Shown here one piece after another: positions 1 to 8,403 of a stretch of 12,807 nt of DNA (the first letter of the stretch is position 1; every line of letters begins with the position of its first letter). The stretch comes from Opitutales bacterium (lineage in GTDB: Bacteria > Verrucomicrobiota > Verrucomicrobiia > Opitutales > Oceanipulchritudinaceae): positions 1-12,807 of the forward strand of contig SKLD01000117.1 in NCBI GenBank assembly GCA_007123395.1, in the 5' to 3' direction. A program made the translations under genes and the position numbers. Below the pieces are notes generated by a model that worked only from the letters and a program-made list of their open reading frames with translations, had not been told where the DNA came from and did no database searches.

Positions 1-3000
1 GCGGCATGGCTGGAAACCGGGTTTCCTTTTCTTCCCGTTCCCTCTTACCTCGACACAACGGCTGAACTGCGAACATCGGGACGAGTGGAACTCATCCTCT
101 CGCGCATGGCAACGTCCGGCCAATTCGCGCTTGCCGCCGGAGAGGTCGCACCTGCCGCCGATCCCCTCTTCCGGCTGAGCCTGCCGCCGGTAACCATGGG
201 CTTCGAAAGCGACTTGTCCTTCGGCGACGCAATTCCAAAGTTGCACAGTGAACTGGTCATCCGCATCGGCGAAGGAGAGCGCGCTTCGGTCGTGACCATG
301 AAGGCCCGTCTCGACGGCACGGATGACTCGCTTGGCATGGAAACCGTCGGCGCACTCAAATACATCGAGGATATCCTGGGCATCCTGCCGCCCGCCATAC
401 GTCCCGCGTCCGTCACAGGTGACTTTCGTTGGGACGCCTCTCTCGATACCAAACTGTCCCTTCCGGCACACATTCGGCGTGGCGCTATCGCTGTAGAAAG
501 CGAAGGAGTCGAACTCCGTTTCGAGGGCAAGCCGGATGAACCCCTGCGTATTGATCCGTTTTCTTTCTCCGGGCAAATCGATCAATATGGTAATATCATA
601 AACATAGCTCCTTTTCAGTTCCGTCTGGGACCACTCGCCGTCGACGGCAGCGGTTTCCAGTGGGACGGCGAAAGTGAAACTCCCGGCGGCTCAGGCACGA
701 TCAGCCTTCGTCCGCTTGCTGTAGCCGATCTTATCGAACTCGTTCACCAACATATTCCCGTCCCCGAGGGCTTCACCAGTTGGATTGAAGAAGTGAATAT
801 TGATGCCGCCGACCTCAGTTTTTATGTTGAGACCGAAAAGGGAAGCGAAACCCTTATTGACGGTGTGAAACTGCTGCCTTCGTGGAGGCTGAGCATACAC
901 GGAAAGCCGTTAACAGGAGGCGGATCGGTAAGAGCCAACATACCTCCGCGCACAATATCGATCGACCTACGGGCTGCCGAACTCAATCCGTTCGGCATAT
1001 CCATTCCCGGTATTACAGAGTACATCGACGTCGATTCTGCAATGACACTCTCACTGAGCGGCGATATTGACATTACGAAAATGTCAACCGACCTCGCGGT
1101 GAAGTTTATAGCCAACCCCGGCTGGATTCATTTTTCCGAGAATCCGATACTCGCAACAGGCGAAGCCATGCCATTGCACGGAGTCAGCACAAACCTCAGA
1201 CTTTCGGGAGGACTCGACTTCATCCATGAGGCGGCGGCAGAATTCACTCTCTCAGTCGCGCCCGGTCAACTCAACGGTCAACTGTCCGCAGCCTCCTTCG
1301 CCCTCGAAAGCTACGACGAGGAACCAATGCTTTTGCATGCTTCCGTAGATTTCCAGCCAAAAGCAACGAAAGACATCCTGCATTGGATTCACCCGGAAGC
1401 AGTGGCAGCGCTGCCCCTGCCAAGGGAAATCCTGCATCAAATCGATCTTGCGTCCGCCAGCCTGACGACGGCGATACGACTGATGCACTCAGAGGCAGGG
1501 ACGAGCGCCACACTATCCGCGTCCGATGCATCCGTCTCGCTTCGAACAGGGCGTGAGTTCCTGCATCTTTCGGCGGAAGCTTACATTGATGAGGACGGCT
1601 CATCGCGGGTTGTTTGGTCATCGCAACCATGGAATCCGGGACAAACCGGCATCGAAGCCGACGGCGTCCTTCCCTTCTCCACCGCTGTTCTCCAAATGCC
1701 CCTTTCCTTCCAAGGAGCGATTCATGTTCCCGGTGATCTCCCTTTGCACGATACCGCCACAATTCTATCCGACCTCCGCCTCCACGCACACGTTTCCGGA
1801 GAAAACGGATACATCCATCCGAACCCAACTTTTGACGGAAAGTTCTCTCTTTCAAAGGTCAGCGGAAGGCTTTCTGTCGTGCCCGCCCCCACTTCCCTTG
1901 CACTAGACGCGATGCTGCTTGTGGAAAGTGAACTCGGAAACCTCCATGTGGAGACGGAAGTAACCGACAAGCCGAAGACCGATCCCAGTGTGCGCCTTAA
2001 TGCCCGGTTCACCGGCGGAATGTCCGCGCTGGACACCATCATAAACGTGATGGACCTCAAGAAAGACCTTCCGGTCTGGGCACAAGGGGGAGGATTCCGC
2101 GGAACAATAGAGGCAACCATCAACGCCCGCGGTGTTCTGCGGGACGAATGGACACCCGCTGACTGGCCGGTGGAAATCAATTTGACGATGCGGGATCTAT
2201 GGAGCCCGCTACCGGACGAATCAACGGATTTTGGATCCATTGACAAAGACCTTTCCTCGGTATGGGACGGCAAGGCCCTGACAACGACGCTGTCGGGTCG
2301 AATGAAAGGATTCCGTCACGGAACACTAATGAGCGGCGACGTTGGATTCGAAGGCGCATTTTCAGCCTCTTCGGAGGCGGACACGGCTCTTACATTCGAA
2401 CTCGATCTCACGGATTTCGCCGCCGGCATTGACTACTTCGCCACAAACAAACGCGCAGGCGTTCCGGGATCTCTGCGCATGGAACTAAAAACACCGGCGT
2501 ACCCCATTTTGTTGGATGAACCAAGGATCGATTTAATGCTACATGCAAGGAGCATCTTCTTCGACCATATACGGCTCCGCGCCGCGGCGAGTTTTCGAAA
2601 TGGGTTTGCCGGTGATTGGTTTGGATGCGAAGCACTGGATATTGATTTCTTCGGCATGGACTACTCCGATATCTCACTTTCGATCAGGCACCAACCGGAA
2701 GGCAGTCTCTCATTCCGATTGGAAAGTCAGACGCTCAACCTTGCTCCTGCCGTTGAACTCGTCGAACCGATGATACTGGACCTTCTCGATGAAGCCTCCG
2801 ACGGGCGGTTACCGGCGGGAGACGCTTTAGCGGATGCCAGTGACGTCGGCAAAGAGGACGCAACCAGCGCCACGCTTCCAGACATGGTATTCGAGGCCGC
2901 TTTCGAGAGAATTCAAATCGGCAACATTCATAGTTTCGGTCCGGTGCGAACACAGGGCGAGTGGAAAGGGCAATCGCCGCATACCTTCTCCTTTGATGTG

Positions 3001-3612
3001 ACCGACGGTGATCATTTGATTTCGCTCGCAATTGATCCACCGAATAGCGGGATGCATCAATCCATTGCCTTCCGTCTCTCCGAGTTAGGGCACTGGCTTG
3101 ATGTCACCGTTTCGCCGCTCAGGCTTTACAAGAGCAATCGGGCAGTAGAAAATGAAATGCTAGCCTCTCTGCTAAAGATTCCGGACTACCTCGACCGCGG
3201 TCATCTTCAATTCGGAGGAGAGTTTGCACTCGAACCAAGCCCCTCCGCGAAATTCAGCTCCGTCAGCTTAGGCGACGTCGTTCTCCAGACGGAGATCGCC
3301 TTTCTCAACCGTATCGCCGCACTTGTCGACCGCAGAGTGACCTTACTCATCCCCTTCAAAGAGTTCCGCATTGGTGCAATAGAGTTCGATCCAAGCGAAG
3401 TCACGGCAAACGACATTTTCATGGAGGGGCCGATCAACCTTGCCTTGGAATCGGCGAATTACCGTTTCGAATCCGGCGACCTGCACATCCTCGGGCGCGT
3501 CTTCGGAGTTCCGTTCGAGGTGCTTGGCGTGCCGCCGGATCTTCAGTTTTTTCTACAGGAACGCAGCCCTGTGATCCGCGCTCTCACGGTAGAGGACGAC
3601 TTTGAATGGTAG
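1..3612 (+). CDS. Large AsmA/YdbH-like envelope protein, 5' truncated by the window edge
   Basis: The frame is open from base 1 (first codons read AAWLETGFPF) and ends at TAG 3610-3612. So 1203 residues are visible and the true start lies outside the window; the GTG at 85 is only an internal codon. The protein is a long run of short alternating polar/hydrophobic segments, as expected for stacked beta strands. It has no enzyme motif and no membrane helix in the visible part. Near the C-terminus (about residues 1115-1195) the pattern FKEFRIGAIEF, then FMEGPINLALES, then GDLHILGRVFGVPFEVLGVP resembles the C-terminal layout of AsmA-like proteins such as YhdP and YdbH. That family is known to form bridges carrying lipid between the inner and outer membranes. 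The missing N-terminus should hold a membrane anchor. The gene is less GC-rich than the right half of the window. Gene reality is near certain; the family is inferred from shape, and a structure-based search would decide between AsmA-like types. Confidence 0.85.
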   Translation, partial: AAWLETGFPFLPVPSYLDTTAELRTSGRVELILSRMATSGQFALAAGEVAPAADPLFRLSLPPVTMGFESDLSFGDAIPKLHSELVIRIGEGERASVVTMKARLDGTDDSLGMETVGALKYIEDILGILPPAIRPASVTGDFRWDASLDTKLSLPAHIRRGAIAVESEGVELRFEGKPDEPLRIDPFSFSGQIDQYGNIINIAPFQFRLGPLAVDGSGFQWDGESETPGGSGTISLRPLAVADLIELVHQHIPVPEGFTSWIEEVNIDAADLSFYVETEKGSETLIDGVKLLPSWRLSIHGKPLTGGGSVRANIPPRTISIDLRAAELNPFGISIPGITEYIDVDSAMTLSLSGDIDITKMSTDLAVKFIANPGWIHFSENPILATGEAMPLHGVSTNLRLSGGLDFIHEAAAEFTLSVAPGQLNGQLSAASFALESYDEEPMLLHASVDFQPKATKDILHWIHPEAVAALPLPREILHQIDLASASLTTAIRLMHSEAGTSATLSASDASVSLRTGREFLHLSAEAYIDEDGSSRVVWSSQPWNPGQTGIEADGVLPFSTAVLQMPLSFQGAIHVPGDLPLHDTATILSDLRLHAHVSGENGYIHPNPTFDGKFSLSKVSGRLSVVPAPTSLALDAMLLVESELGNLHVETEVTDKPKTDPSVRLNARFTGGMSALDTIINVMDLKKDLPVWAQGGGFRGTIEATINARGVLRDEWTPADWPVEINLTMRDLWSPLPDESTDFGSIDKDLSSVWDGKALTTTLSGRMKGFRHGTLMSGDVGFEGAFSASSEADTALTFELDLTDFAAGIDYFATNKRAGVPGSLRMELKTPAYPILLDEPRIDLMLHARSIFFDHIRLRAAASFRNGFAGDWFGCEALDIDFFGMDYSDISLSIRHQPEGSLSFRLESQTLNLAPAVELVEPMILDLLDEASDGRLPAGDALADASDVGKEDATSATLPDMVFEAAFERIQIGNIHSFGPVRTQGEWKGQSPHTFSFDVTDGDHLISLAIDPPNSGMHQSIAFRLSELGHWLDVTVSPLRLYKSNRAVENEMLASLLKIPDYLDRGHLQFGGEFALEPSPSAKFSSVSLGDVVLQTEIAFLNRIAALVDRRVTLLIPFKEFRIGAIEFDPSEVTANDIFMEGPINLALESANYRFESGDLHILGRVFGVPFEVLGVPPDLQFFLQERSPVIRALTVEDDFEW

Positions 3613-3679
3613 AGGCACAGCAAATGTGATTCGCTCACGGCGATGAACCCGATGCCTGCGGAAAAGTCGGGGCCGTTTC

Positions 3680-5026
3680 TCAGTAGTATTTCGCCACCCG
3701 TTCGGCGACATCACGGTAGCCCACGTCGGCAGCGTAGAGGGCTTTGAAGTGGTTGGCTGCGGCTTCTCTATCGCCGAGAGCTTCGCACGCTTCGGCCAGC
3801 GTGTAGCGGATAGCTTTGCCGCGTTCGTCCATGGCGGCATGCGCCGTACGGGCTTGTTCAAGTTGCTCGCGGGCGAGGTCAGGCTTACCCGTGAGGAGGA
3901 AGCTGCGGCCTAATCCGAAACGGGCGGCGGCGCGCACACGGGCATCGCGGAGAGCGGCCTGAAACTCAGGAGCGGCGCGACCGCTGTCGCCGCTGTCGAG
4001 AAGCAGTTCTCCATGACGCAGGCGCAGGTCACCGTCTCCGGGATAGCGCCTGCAAAGACGCGCAAGACCTTCACGGCGAAACGCACGCAGCTTGGCTTGC
4101 GCCGCTGCAACCGATTCGGAATCACCGGCGGCCCGAGCTTCATCAGCCTCCTTCGCAAGCGTGGCTTCGCCGTATTCGAATTCGAGCCTTTCGAGGGATT
4201 CGTCAGCGGCGCCGGCAGGCGTGGCTCGGGCACGACCGATCCAGCGCAGGGCCTCCTCCGGTTTGCCGAGACGGGCGTAATCGCCCGCGATCTGCCGCGC
4301 CAAACGAACATCTTCCGGATTTCCGGCAAAGGCGTGCTCCGCCTCGGAAATCCGCTCGATGATGGACATATCACCCTCTGTCGCCACAGTTGAATGCCCA
4401 ATGATGCCAACAGCCGAAGCAGCCTGCGAAGGGACCGCGGAATCCCGCGCAGCCATTGTCTGCGCGACCGAGGCATCTTTGAGGAGGGCTTGGGCATCAC
4501 CGTCAGAAGGATCGATCTCCAGCGCCCGTTCGGCGGCCCGAACAGCATCGGCATGCTTTCCGGCACGGGAAAGGGCGTTGCCCAGTGCAAGAAATGAAGC
4601 TGCGTCTCCGGGCTTGAGTCGGCAGACATCCTCAAAAGCAAATACAGCGGTGTCGGGCAGGCCGAGTTCAATAGCGACGGCACCGAGGAGACGATAGGCG
4701 GTGGCGTTGTCCGGATCGGCGGAGAGCGACTTTTCGATGAGCACCATAGCTCCGGCGGGATCCTTGCGCCGCCGCGCCGCGGCCTTGGCAAGTTCAACCC
4801 TGCCCTGCAGCGTCCCGAAGAGTTTTTGCAGTCCCCCGCCAGAGAGACGGGCTCTCTGCGCCTGCCGAAGAATCCGTCTCGCTTCGACCCAGCCGGGCGA
4901 TTTTTCAAGAATGCTTTCGCAAACGCTTATTGCATAGGACGGATCGCCTCCTGCCGCTGCCGAAGTGGCCTTGTCAAGGTGCTTGCGAAGCTTCGGATCG
5001 GGCGATGGAGGCGCGGTTTCGGACAT
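3680..5026 (-). CDS. Tetratricopeptide repeat (TPR) protein of unknown role
   Basis: This is a 448-residue soluble protein beginning MSETAPPSPDPKLRKHLDKA, with no signal peptide or membrane segment. TPR-type helix pairs are clear at about residues 30-60, 90-122 (AGAMVLIEKSLSADPDNA), 123-156 and 157-186 (AVRAAERALEIDPSDGDAQ). More degenerate repeats follow from about 235 to the end, which reads RDVAERVAKYY. A low-complexity linker sits at about 190-225. TPRs bind other proteins and no partner is visible here. The ATG at 5026 lies 5 nt after the glmM stop. An alternative TTG at 5035 would overlap glmM by four bases (TTGA) and add MTA. Neither has a clear Shine-Dalgarno, so translation is probably coupled to glmM. 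The architecture (short N-terminal TPR, KDPAGA segment, then DPDNATAYRLLG and LLKDASVAQTM) recalls a TPR family I associate with Verrucomicrobiota; that is memory, not a search. Function unknown. Confidence 0.9.
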   Translation of the reverse strand: MSETAPPSPDPKLRKHLDKATSAAAGGDPSYAISVCESILEKSPGWVEARRILRQAQRARLSGGGLQKLFGTLQGRVELAKAAARRRKDPAGAMVLIEKSLSADPDNATAYRLLGAVAIELGLPDTAVFAFEDVCRLKPGDAASFLALGNALSRAGKHADAVRAAERALEIDPSDGDAQALLKDASVAQTMAARDSAVPSQAASAVGIIGHSTVATEGDMSIIERISEAEHAFAGNPEDVRLARQIAGDYARLGKPEEALRWIGRARATPAGAADESLERLEFEYGEATLAKEADEARAAGDSESVAAAQAKLRAFRREGLARLCRRYPGDGDLRLRHGELLLDSGDSGRAAPEFQAALRDARVRAAARFGLGRSFLLTGKPDLAREQLEQARTAHAAMDERGKAIRYTLAEACEALGDREAAANHFKALYAADVGYRDVAERVAKYY

Positions 5027-5031
5027 TGCGG

Positions 5032-6387
5032 TCAAATGTCGCGCACGGGCAAGTGGCGGGCGGCGGCCGCGCGGAGGCGGTCCAGAACGGAGTCGACGAG
5101 CGCGGGAGACTCAGCCTCGGCGAGTAGGCGGACTTTGGGTTCGGTGCCGGAGTAGCGCACGAGGGTGCGGCCGCGGGGACCAAGCTCCGCCGCAATGGCG
5201 GCGAGTTCCTCTTGTAGACCGGGCAGGCTGTCGAGCGGTGGCTTTTCGCTCACCGCGAGGTTAACGAGACGATGGGGAAAGAGGGGCACCTCGGCGCGCA
5301 AAACGGAAAGCGGCTTACGCGTAGCGAGCATGACGGCGAGTATTTCAAGGGCGGCGACAAGTCCGTCGCCGGTTGGAAGATGGCGGCGGCAAATAATGTG
5401 TCCGCTCGATTCACCGCCGAAGACCGCGCCGGTCTCGATCATGCGGTGAAGGACATTGCGGTCTCCCACCGGCACCCGGTCGAGAGCGATACCATGGCGC
5501 GAGAGGGCAGCCTCGAGGCCTTGGTTGCTCATGACGGTGGCGACGACAGTGCTGCCGTCGAGCTTGCCGAGGCGATGCAATTGCAGGGCGATGAGGCCGA
5601 GCAGTTGGTCGCCGTCCACGACGTCGCCTGTTTCATCGACGACGATGACGCGGTCTCCGTCTCCGTCGTGCGCAAAGCCTGCGGCGGCGCGATGCTCCCG
5701 CACAGCGGCGGCGAGCTGCTCCGGATGCTCGGAACCGCAGTCGGCATTGATGTTTGTGCCGTCAGAAGCGCAACCGATTCGGAAGACCCGCGCACCCAGT
5801 TCCTCGAGGACATCACCTGATGTAGCGATTGTCGCGCCGTGGCCGCTGTCGACAACAAGAGACATGCCGACAAGGCTGTTCTCGTGCAGGAGCGAACGGG
5901 CAAAATGCTTGAAGTGACGCCGCGCGTCGTAGGCATACACGGCGGGAGGCCCGTTCACCGGGGGCGGTTCGGGGATTTTTTCGATCAGTCGCTCGATCAC
6001 CCGTTCTTCTTCTTCGGTAAGTTTGTATCCGCCCCGCCCAAAGAGTTTGATACCGTTGTCCGTCGCGGGATTGTGCGAAGCCGTGACAACGATACCCATG
6101 TCAACCTCGAGGTCGCGGACGGACAGAGCCACGGCCGCCGTCGGCACGACGCCGGCGTCAAAGACATGGATACCCCGCGAGGCGAGGCCCTCGGTGAGCC
6201 AAAGCGCAATCCGCACACCCGACTCGCGCGTGTCGCGCCCGATGACAACATGAAGCGGCTTCCCGCCATGCCGCTCGGCAAGGAGCGAGCCCACCGCCGC
6301 GCCCACCCGGCGTACAAAAGGTTCGGCGAGAAGCGGACCATCCACCGCGTCCCGGATGCCGTCTGTGCCGAAGTAGCGCTGCGTCAT
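5032..6387 (-). CDS. glmM: Phosphoglucosamine mutase
   Basis: This 451-residue enzyme interconverts glucosamine-6-phosphate and glucosamine-1-phosphate in the cytoplasm, the step before UDP-GlcNAc synthesis for peptidoglycan and lipopolysaccharide. All hallmarks of the alpha-D-phosphohexomutase family are in order. They are YFGTDGIRD (5-13), the catalytic phosphoserine loop TASHNP (102-107, Ser104), the metal loop DGDGDR (241-246), the sugar-recognition loop GGESSGHI (324-331) and the phosphate-binding loop RYSGTEPKVR (411-420). GESSGH together with the TASHNP context favours GlmM over ManB/Pgm. The length matches the family (about 445). The start is ATG 6387: it gives the canonical N-terminus MTQRYFGTDGIRD, overlaps the trpD stop as ATGA, and has GGAG 8 nt upstream. 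An extension to 6429 would add MAGAGTRFFCGARL, which lies in another frame over trpD. It is followed 5 nt later by the TPR gene. Likely essential. Confidence 0.97.
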   Translation of the reverse strand: MTQRYFGTDGIRDAVDGPLLAEPFVRRVGAAVGSLLAERHGGKPLHVVIGRDTRESGVRIALWLTEGLASRGIHVFDAGVVPTAAVALSVRDLEVDMGIVVTASHNPATDNGIKLFGRGGYKLTEEEERVIERLIEKIPEPPPVNGPPAVYAYDARRHFKHFARSLLHENSLVGMSLVVDSGHGATIATSGDVLEELGARVFRIGCASDGTNINADCGSEHPEQLAAAVREHRAAAGFAHDGDGDRVIVVDETGDVVDGDQLLGLIALQLHRLGKLDGSTVVATVMSNQGLEAALSRHGIALDRVPVGDRNVLHRMIETGAVFGGESSGHIICRRHLPTGDGLVAALEILAVMLATRKPLSVLRAEVPLFPHRLVNLAVSEKPPLDSLPGLQEELAAIAAELGPRGRTLVRYSGTEPKVRLLAEAESPALVDSVLDRLRAAAARHLPVRDI

Positions 6388-7436
6388 GAGCCGGGCTCCG
6401 CAAAAAAACCGCGTGCCCGCGCCAGCCACGAGGCGAGTTCACCGCCGCGCAGGATTTCGCGCGCGCGCTTCAATCCGGCTTTGGGATTGTTGACAACGCC
6501 GGCGATGAGCAGGCCCGCCGCGCCGTTTAGGCAAACTGTGTCCTCAAGGCCGCGCGGAGCCTTACCGGTGATCAACTCGCGCAGGCGGGCCACGTTGGAC
6601 TCCGCGTCGCCGCCGTGGAGTTCCTCCGGAGCACACTGCCCAAGGCCAAGCGCGGAGAGGCTCCAGTCGTGCTTCATGTCGCGCAGGGTGCCGAAACCGG
6701 CCACACGGTTTTCGCCCGCCGTAGTCAGCTCATCAATACACTGCCCACCGGGCAGTACGCTGCACACGGCCATGCCGGTCTTGACACCCACCGTTTCGAG
6801 AACGTCGGCGAGCGGTTGCACCCAGTGCGGGTGAAACACACCCAGCAATTGCCGCGCGGGCTGCGCCGGGTTGATAAGCGGACCGAGGATGTTGAACACC
6901 GTGCGGCGCCCCTCCCCCGCCAACTCCTTGCGCACCGGCATGATTTCCTTGAAGGCAGGGTGAAAGCCGGGCGCGAAGAAAAAGCAAAATCCAAGCGACT
7001 CGACGCAGCGCCGCAGTTCCGCCGGTTCCGTGAGCATGGGGATCCCCAAAGCACCGAAAAAGTCGGCCGATCCGCTTTTCGAGGTGATAGCGCGGTTGCC
7101 GTGTTTGAGGACGGGCACGCCGTGCGCCGCGACAATGAGCGAAGCCACGCTGGTCACGTTAAAGCCGCCGAATCCGCTTCCGCCCGTGCCCACCATATCG
7201 ACGGCCCGCTCTCGCCAAGCGTCAAGACGCGGGTCGCGGGCGAGAGCACGGAAAGTCCGTGCGAAGGCGGCGACTTCCTCGACGGTCTCCCCCTTTTCGC
7301 TCAGGGCGATGAGGAACAACTTTTTGTCGGTCGACGGCGTCTCCGCCATGGCGAGCGCACGCGCGGCGCCCTCCGCTTCGACGGCGGACAGGTTCTCGCC
7401 CGCCCTCATTTTCTTCACCAATCGGGATAAGACCAT
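6384..7436 (-). CDS. trpD: Anthranilate phosphoribosyltransferase
   Basis: This 350-residue class III phosphoribosyltransferase joins anthranilate to PRPP in tryptophan synthesis. The N-terminal helices read VLSRLVKKMRAGENLSAVEA, with DKKLFLIALSEKGETVEEVA at about 37-56. The PRPP loop is GTGGSGFGGFN (83-93), followed by KHGNRAITSKSGSADFFGAL from residue 111. Then come APGFHPAFKEIMPVRKEL with the anthranilate-contacting Arg, TVFNILGPLINP, and the metal-binding Asp-Glu pair in CIDELTTAGENR. The family's GTGGDG Asp is Ser87 here. Start choice: ATG 7436 keeps the first helix. ATG 7409 (MRAGENLS, with GGTGA just upstream) is the alternative. Further extension would run into the rmlA-like gene and has no TrpD similarity. 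The gene lies 88 nt after the rmlA-like stop and overlaps glmM as ATGA. No other trp gene is in view, so tryptophan synthesis is the family assignment rather than something the context proves. Confidence 0.9.
   Translation of the reverse strand: MVLSRLVKKMRAGENLSAVEAEGAARALAMAETPSTDKKLFLIALSEKGETVEEVAAFARTFRALARDPRLDAWRERAVDMVGTGGSGFGGFNVTSVASLIVAAHGVPVLKHGNRAITSKSGSADFFGALGIPMLTEPAELRRCVESLGFCFFFAPGFHPAFKEIMPVRKELAGEGRRTVFNILGPLINPAQPARQLLGVFHPHWVQPLADVLETVGVKTGMAVCSVLPGGQCIDELTTAGENRVAGFGTLRDMKHDWSLSALGLGQCAPEELHGGDAESNVARLRELITGKAPRGLEDTVCLNGAAGLLIAGVVNNPKAGLKRAREILRGGELASWLARARGFFAEPGS
6402..6408 (-). other. In-phase T TTT TTT slippery heptamer near the trpD 3' end
   Basis: On the minus strand trpD ends GGT TTT TTT GCG GAG CCC GGC TCA TGA. 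The seven T's fall as T TTT TTT relative to the trpD frame, the canonical X XXY YYZ phase for -1 slippage. After a one-base backward shift the frame reads TGC GGA GCC CGG CTC ATG ACG. It has no stop and enters glmM at its own ATG. The product would be TrpD residues 1-345, five linker residues (CGARL) and all of GlmM, about 801 residues. GGAG lies just downstream of the run and would serve as the glmM Shine-Dalgarno in the ordinary reading. The sequence and phase are directly visible; actual frameshifting or transcriptional slippage is untested. Confidence 0.4.
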
Positions 7437-7524
7437 ACCAACAAGGAAACAACCGCTTACCCTTTGGCCAGAAAGAAAATCGTCCCCGCCGTGCGCGTCG
7501 CCCATGCCGCGCGGGCGGCGGCGC

Positions 7525-8403
7525 TCATTCCGGCGTGTGCTCGATGATCTGGACGATCCGCTCAGCGTAGGCACTGCCTTTGCACATGACACAACGCTCC
7601 ATGAGGGTTCGACGGTCAATCCAGCCCTGCCGGCAAGCAGCCAGTTCCGGACAGCCGCCAAGGTCGGCCACGCTCGTCTGCACGCCGCTGCGCACAGCCA
7701 GCGTCGCCGAGAACAACCGCGCCACCGTGCCCACATCGAACCACTGCGTGCCGGAGGGAAGCGGTGCGATACGCAGGCGCTCCTCGTCAAGGTAGGTCTG
7801 CAGGGCCTCGGCCACCCCAAAATCCGAACCACCTCTCTCCAGGCGCCGGTAAACTGAGGAATCAAAGAGATACAAGCCCGGCATGGCCAAGCCCGGCCCG
7901 CCGCCGCGCGGATTCTTCACCACGCGCAGAGGCCGCCCGTCGGCGCGCGTTTCCACGACACCGAAATCACTTGCGTTGGCTACCGGCGTCGTGAAGACAG
8001 AGGCCCCGTCCGTCTGGCGGATGAGTTGGGCCACGGTGGGACCGAAAAGCCGCCCGAGAAAGACATTGTCGCCGAGCGCAAGAGCGGTGTTCGCGTCCTG
8101 CGCGAAATCGCGTGCGACGCGCAACCCGTCTCCCAAGCCGGTGGCTTCCTCCTGCTCGATGTAGGCAAAGCGAACCCCGAAATCCGAGCCGTCTCCATAG
8201 AGCGCGCGGATCACGGGCAAAGCGGAAGGGCTGGAAACAATCGCAATTTCGCGGACACCCGCTTCGATGAGGACCGAGAGGGGAAAATGCAGCAACGGTC
8301 GGTCGTATATAGCGAGGAGGTGCTTGTTGACCGCCTTTGTCACCGGCCAAAGCCGGGCACCTTTTCCGCCCGCAAGGACGACACCCTTCCATTCTTTACT
8401 CAT
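7525..8403 (-). CDS. RmlA-like sugar-1-phosphate nucleotidyltransferase, divergent
   Basis: This 292-residue protein has the length and fold pattern of glucose-1-phosphate thymidylyltransferase (RmlA; dTTP + Glc-1-P to dTDP-glucose + PPi). Visible landmarks are LAGGKGARLWPVT (10-22), NKHLLAIYDRPLLHFPLS (26-43), GDGSDFGV (70-77), LGDNVF with metal-ligand Asp112, MPGLYLFD (174-181), WFDVGT with Asp223, and a C-terminal CPELAACRQGWID segment matching the RmlA tail. Differences: the usual EEKP is VVKNP at about 161-165, losing the Glu, and the family's GELEITD block is replaced by GSDFGVAEA (192-200). The substrate may therefore not be glucose-1-P/dTTP. The start is ATG 8403, which begins MSKEWKGVVLAGG and has GAGGA 8 nt upstream. 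A TTG at 8439 would add 12 unlikely residues. It is the first gene of a set with trpD, glmM and the TPR gene. No 4,6-dehydratase (RmlB) is present in the window. Family confident, substrate open. Confidence 0.88.
   Translation of the reverse strand: MSKEWKGVVLAGGKGARLWPVTKAVNKHLLAIYDRPLLHFPLSVLIEAGVREIAIVSSPSALPVIRALYGDGSDFGVRFAYIEQEEATGLGDGLRVARDFAQDANTALALGDNVFLGRLFGPTVAQLIRQTDGASVFTTPVANASDFGVVETRADGRPLRVVKNPRGGGPGLAMPGLYLFDSSVYRRLERGGSDFGVAEALQTYLDEERLRIAPLPSGTQWFDVGTVARLFSATLAVRSGVQTSVADLGGCPELAACRQGWIDRRTLMERCVMCKGSAYAERIVQIIEHTPE

Noticed and set aside
3648..3671. CCCGA/TCGGG stem between the convergent AsmA-like and TPR genes, considered as a bidirectional terminator.
   Set aside because: Only 5 bp with a 14-nt loop and no T-run on either side.
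5839..6834. Plus-strand open frame of 331 codons opposite glmM and trpD.
   Set aside because: The sense strand holds full GlmM and TrpD motif sets; the antisense product has no recognisable pattern.
7437..7865. N-terminal extension of trpD by up to 143 codons.
   Set aside because: It would overlap the 3' part of the rmlA-like gene in another frame and has no TrpD similarity; the family N-terminus begins at 7436.
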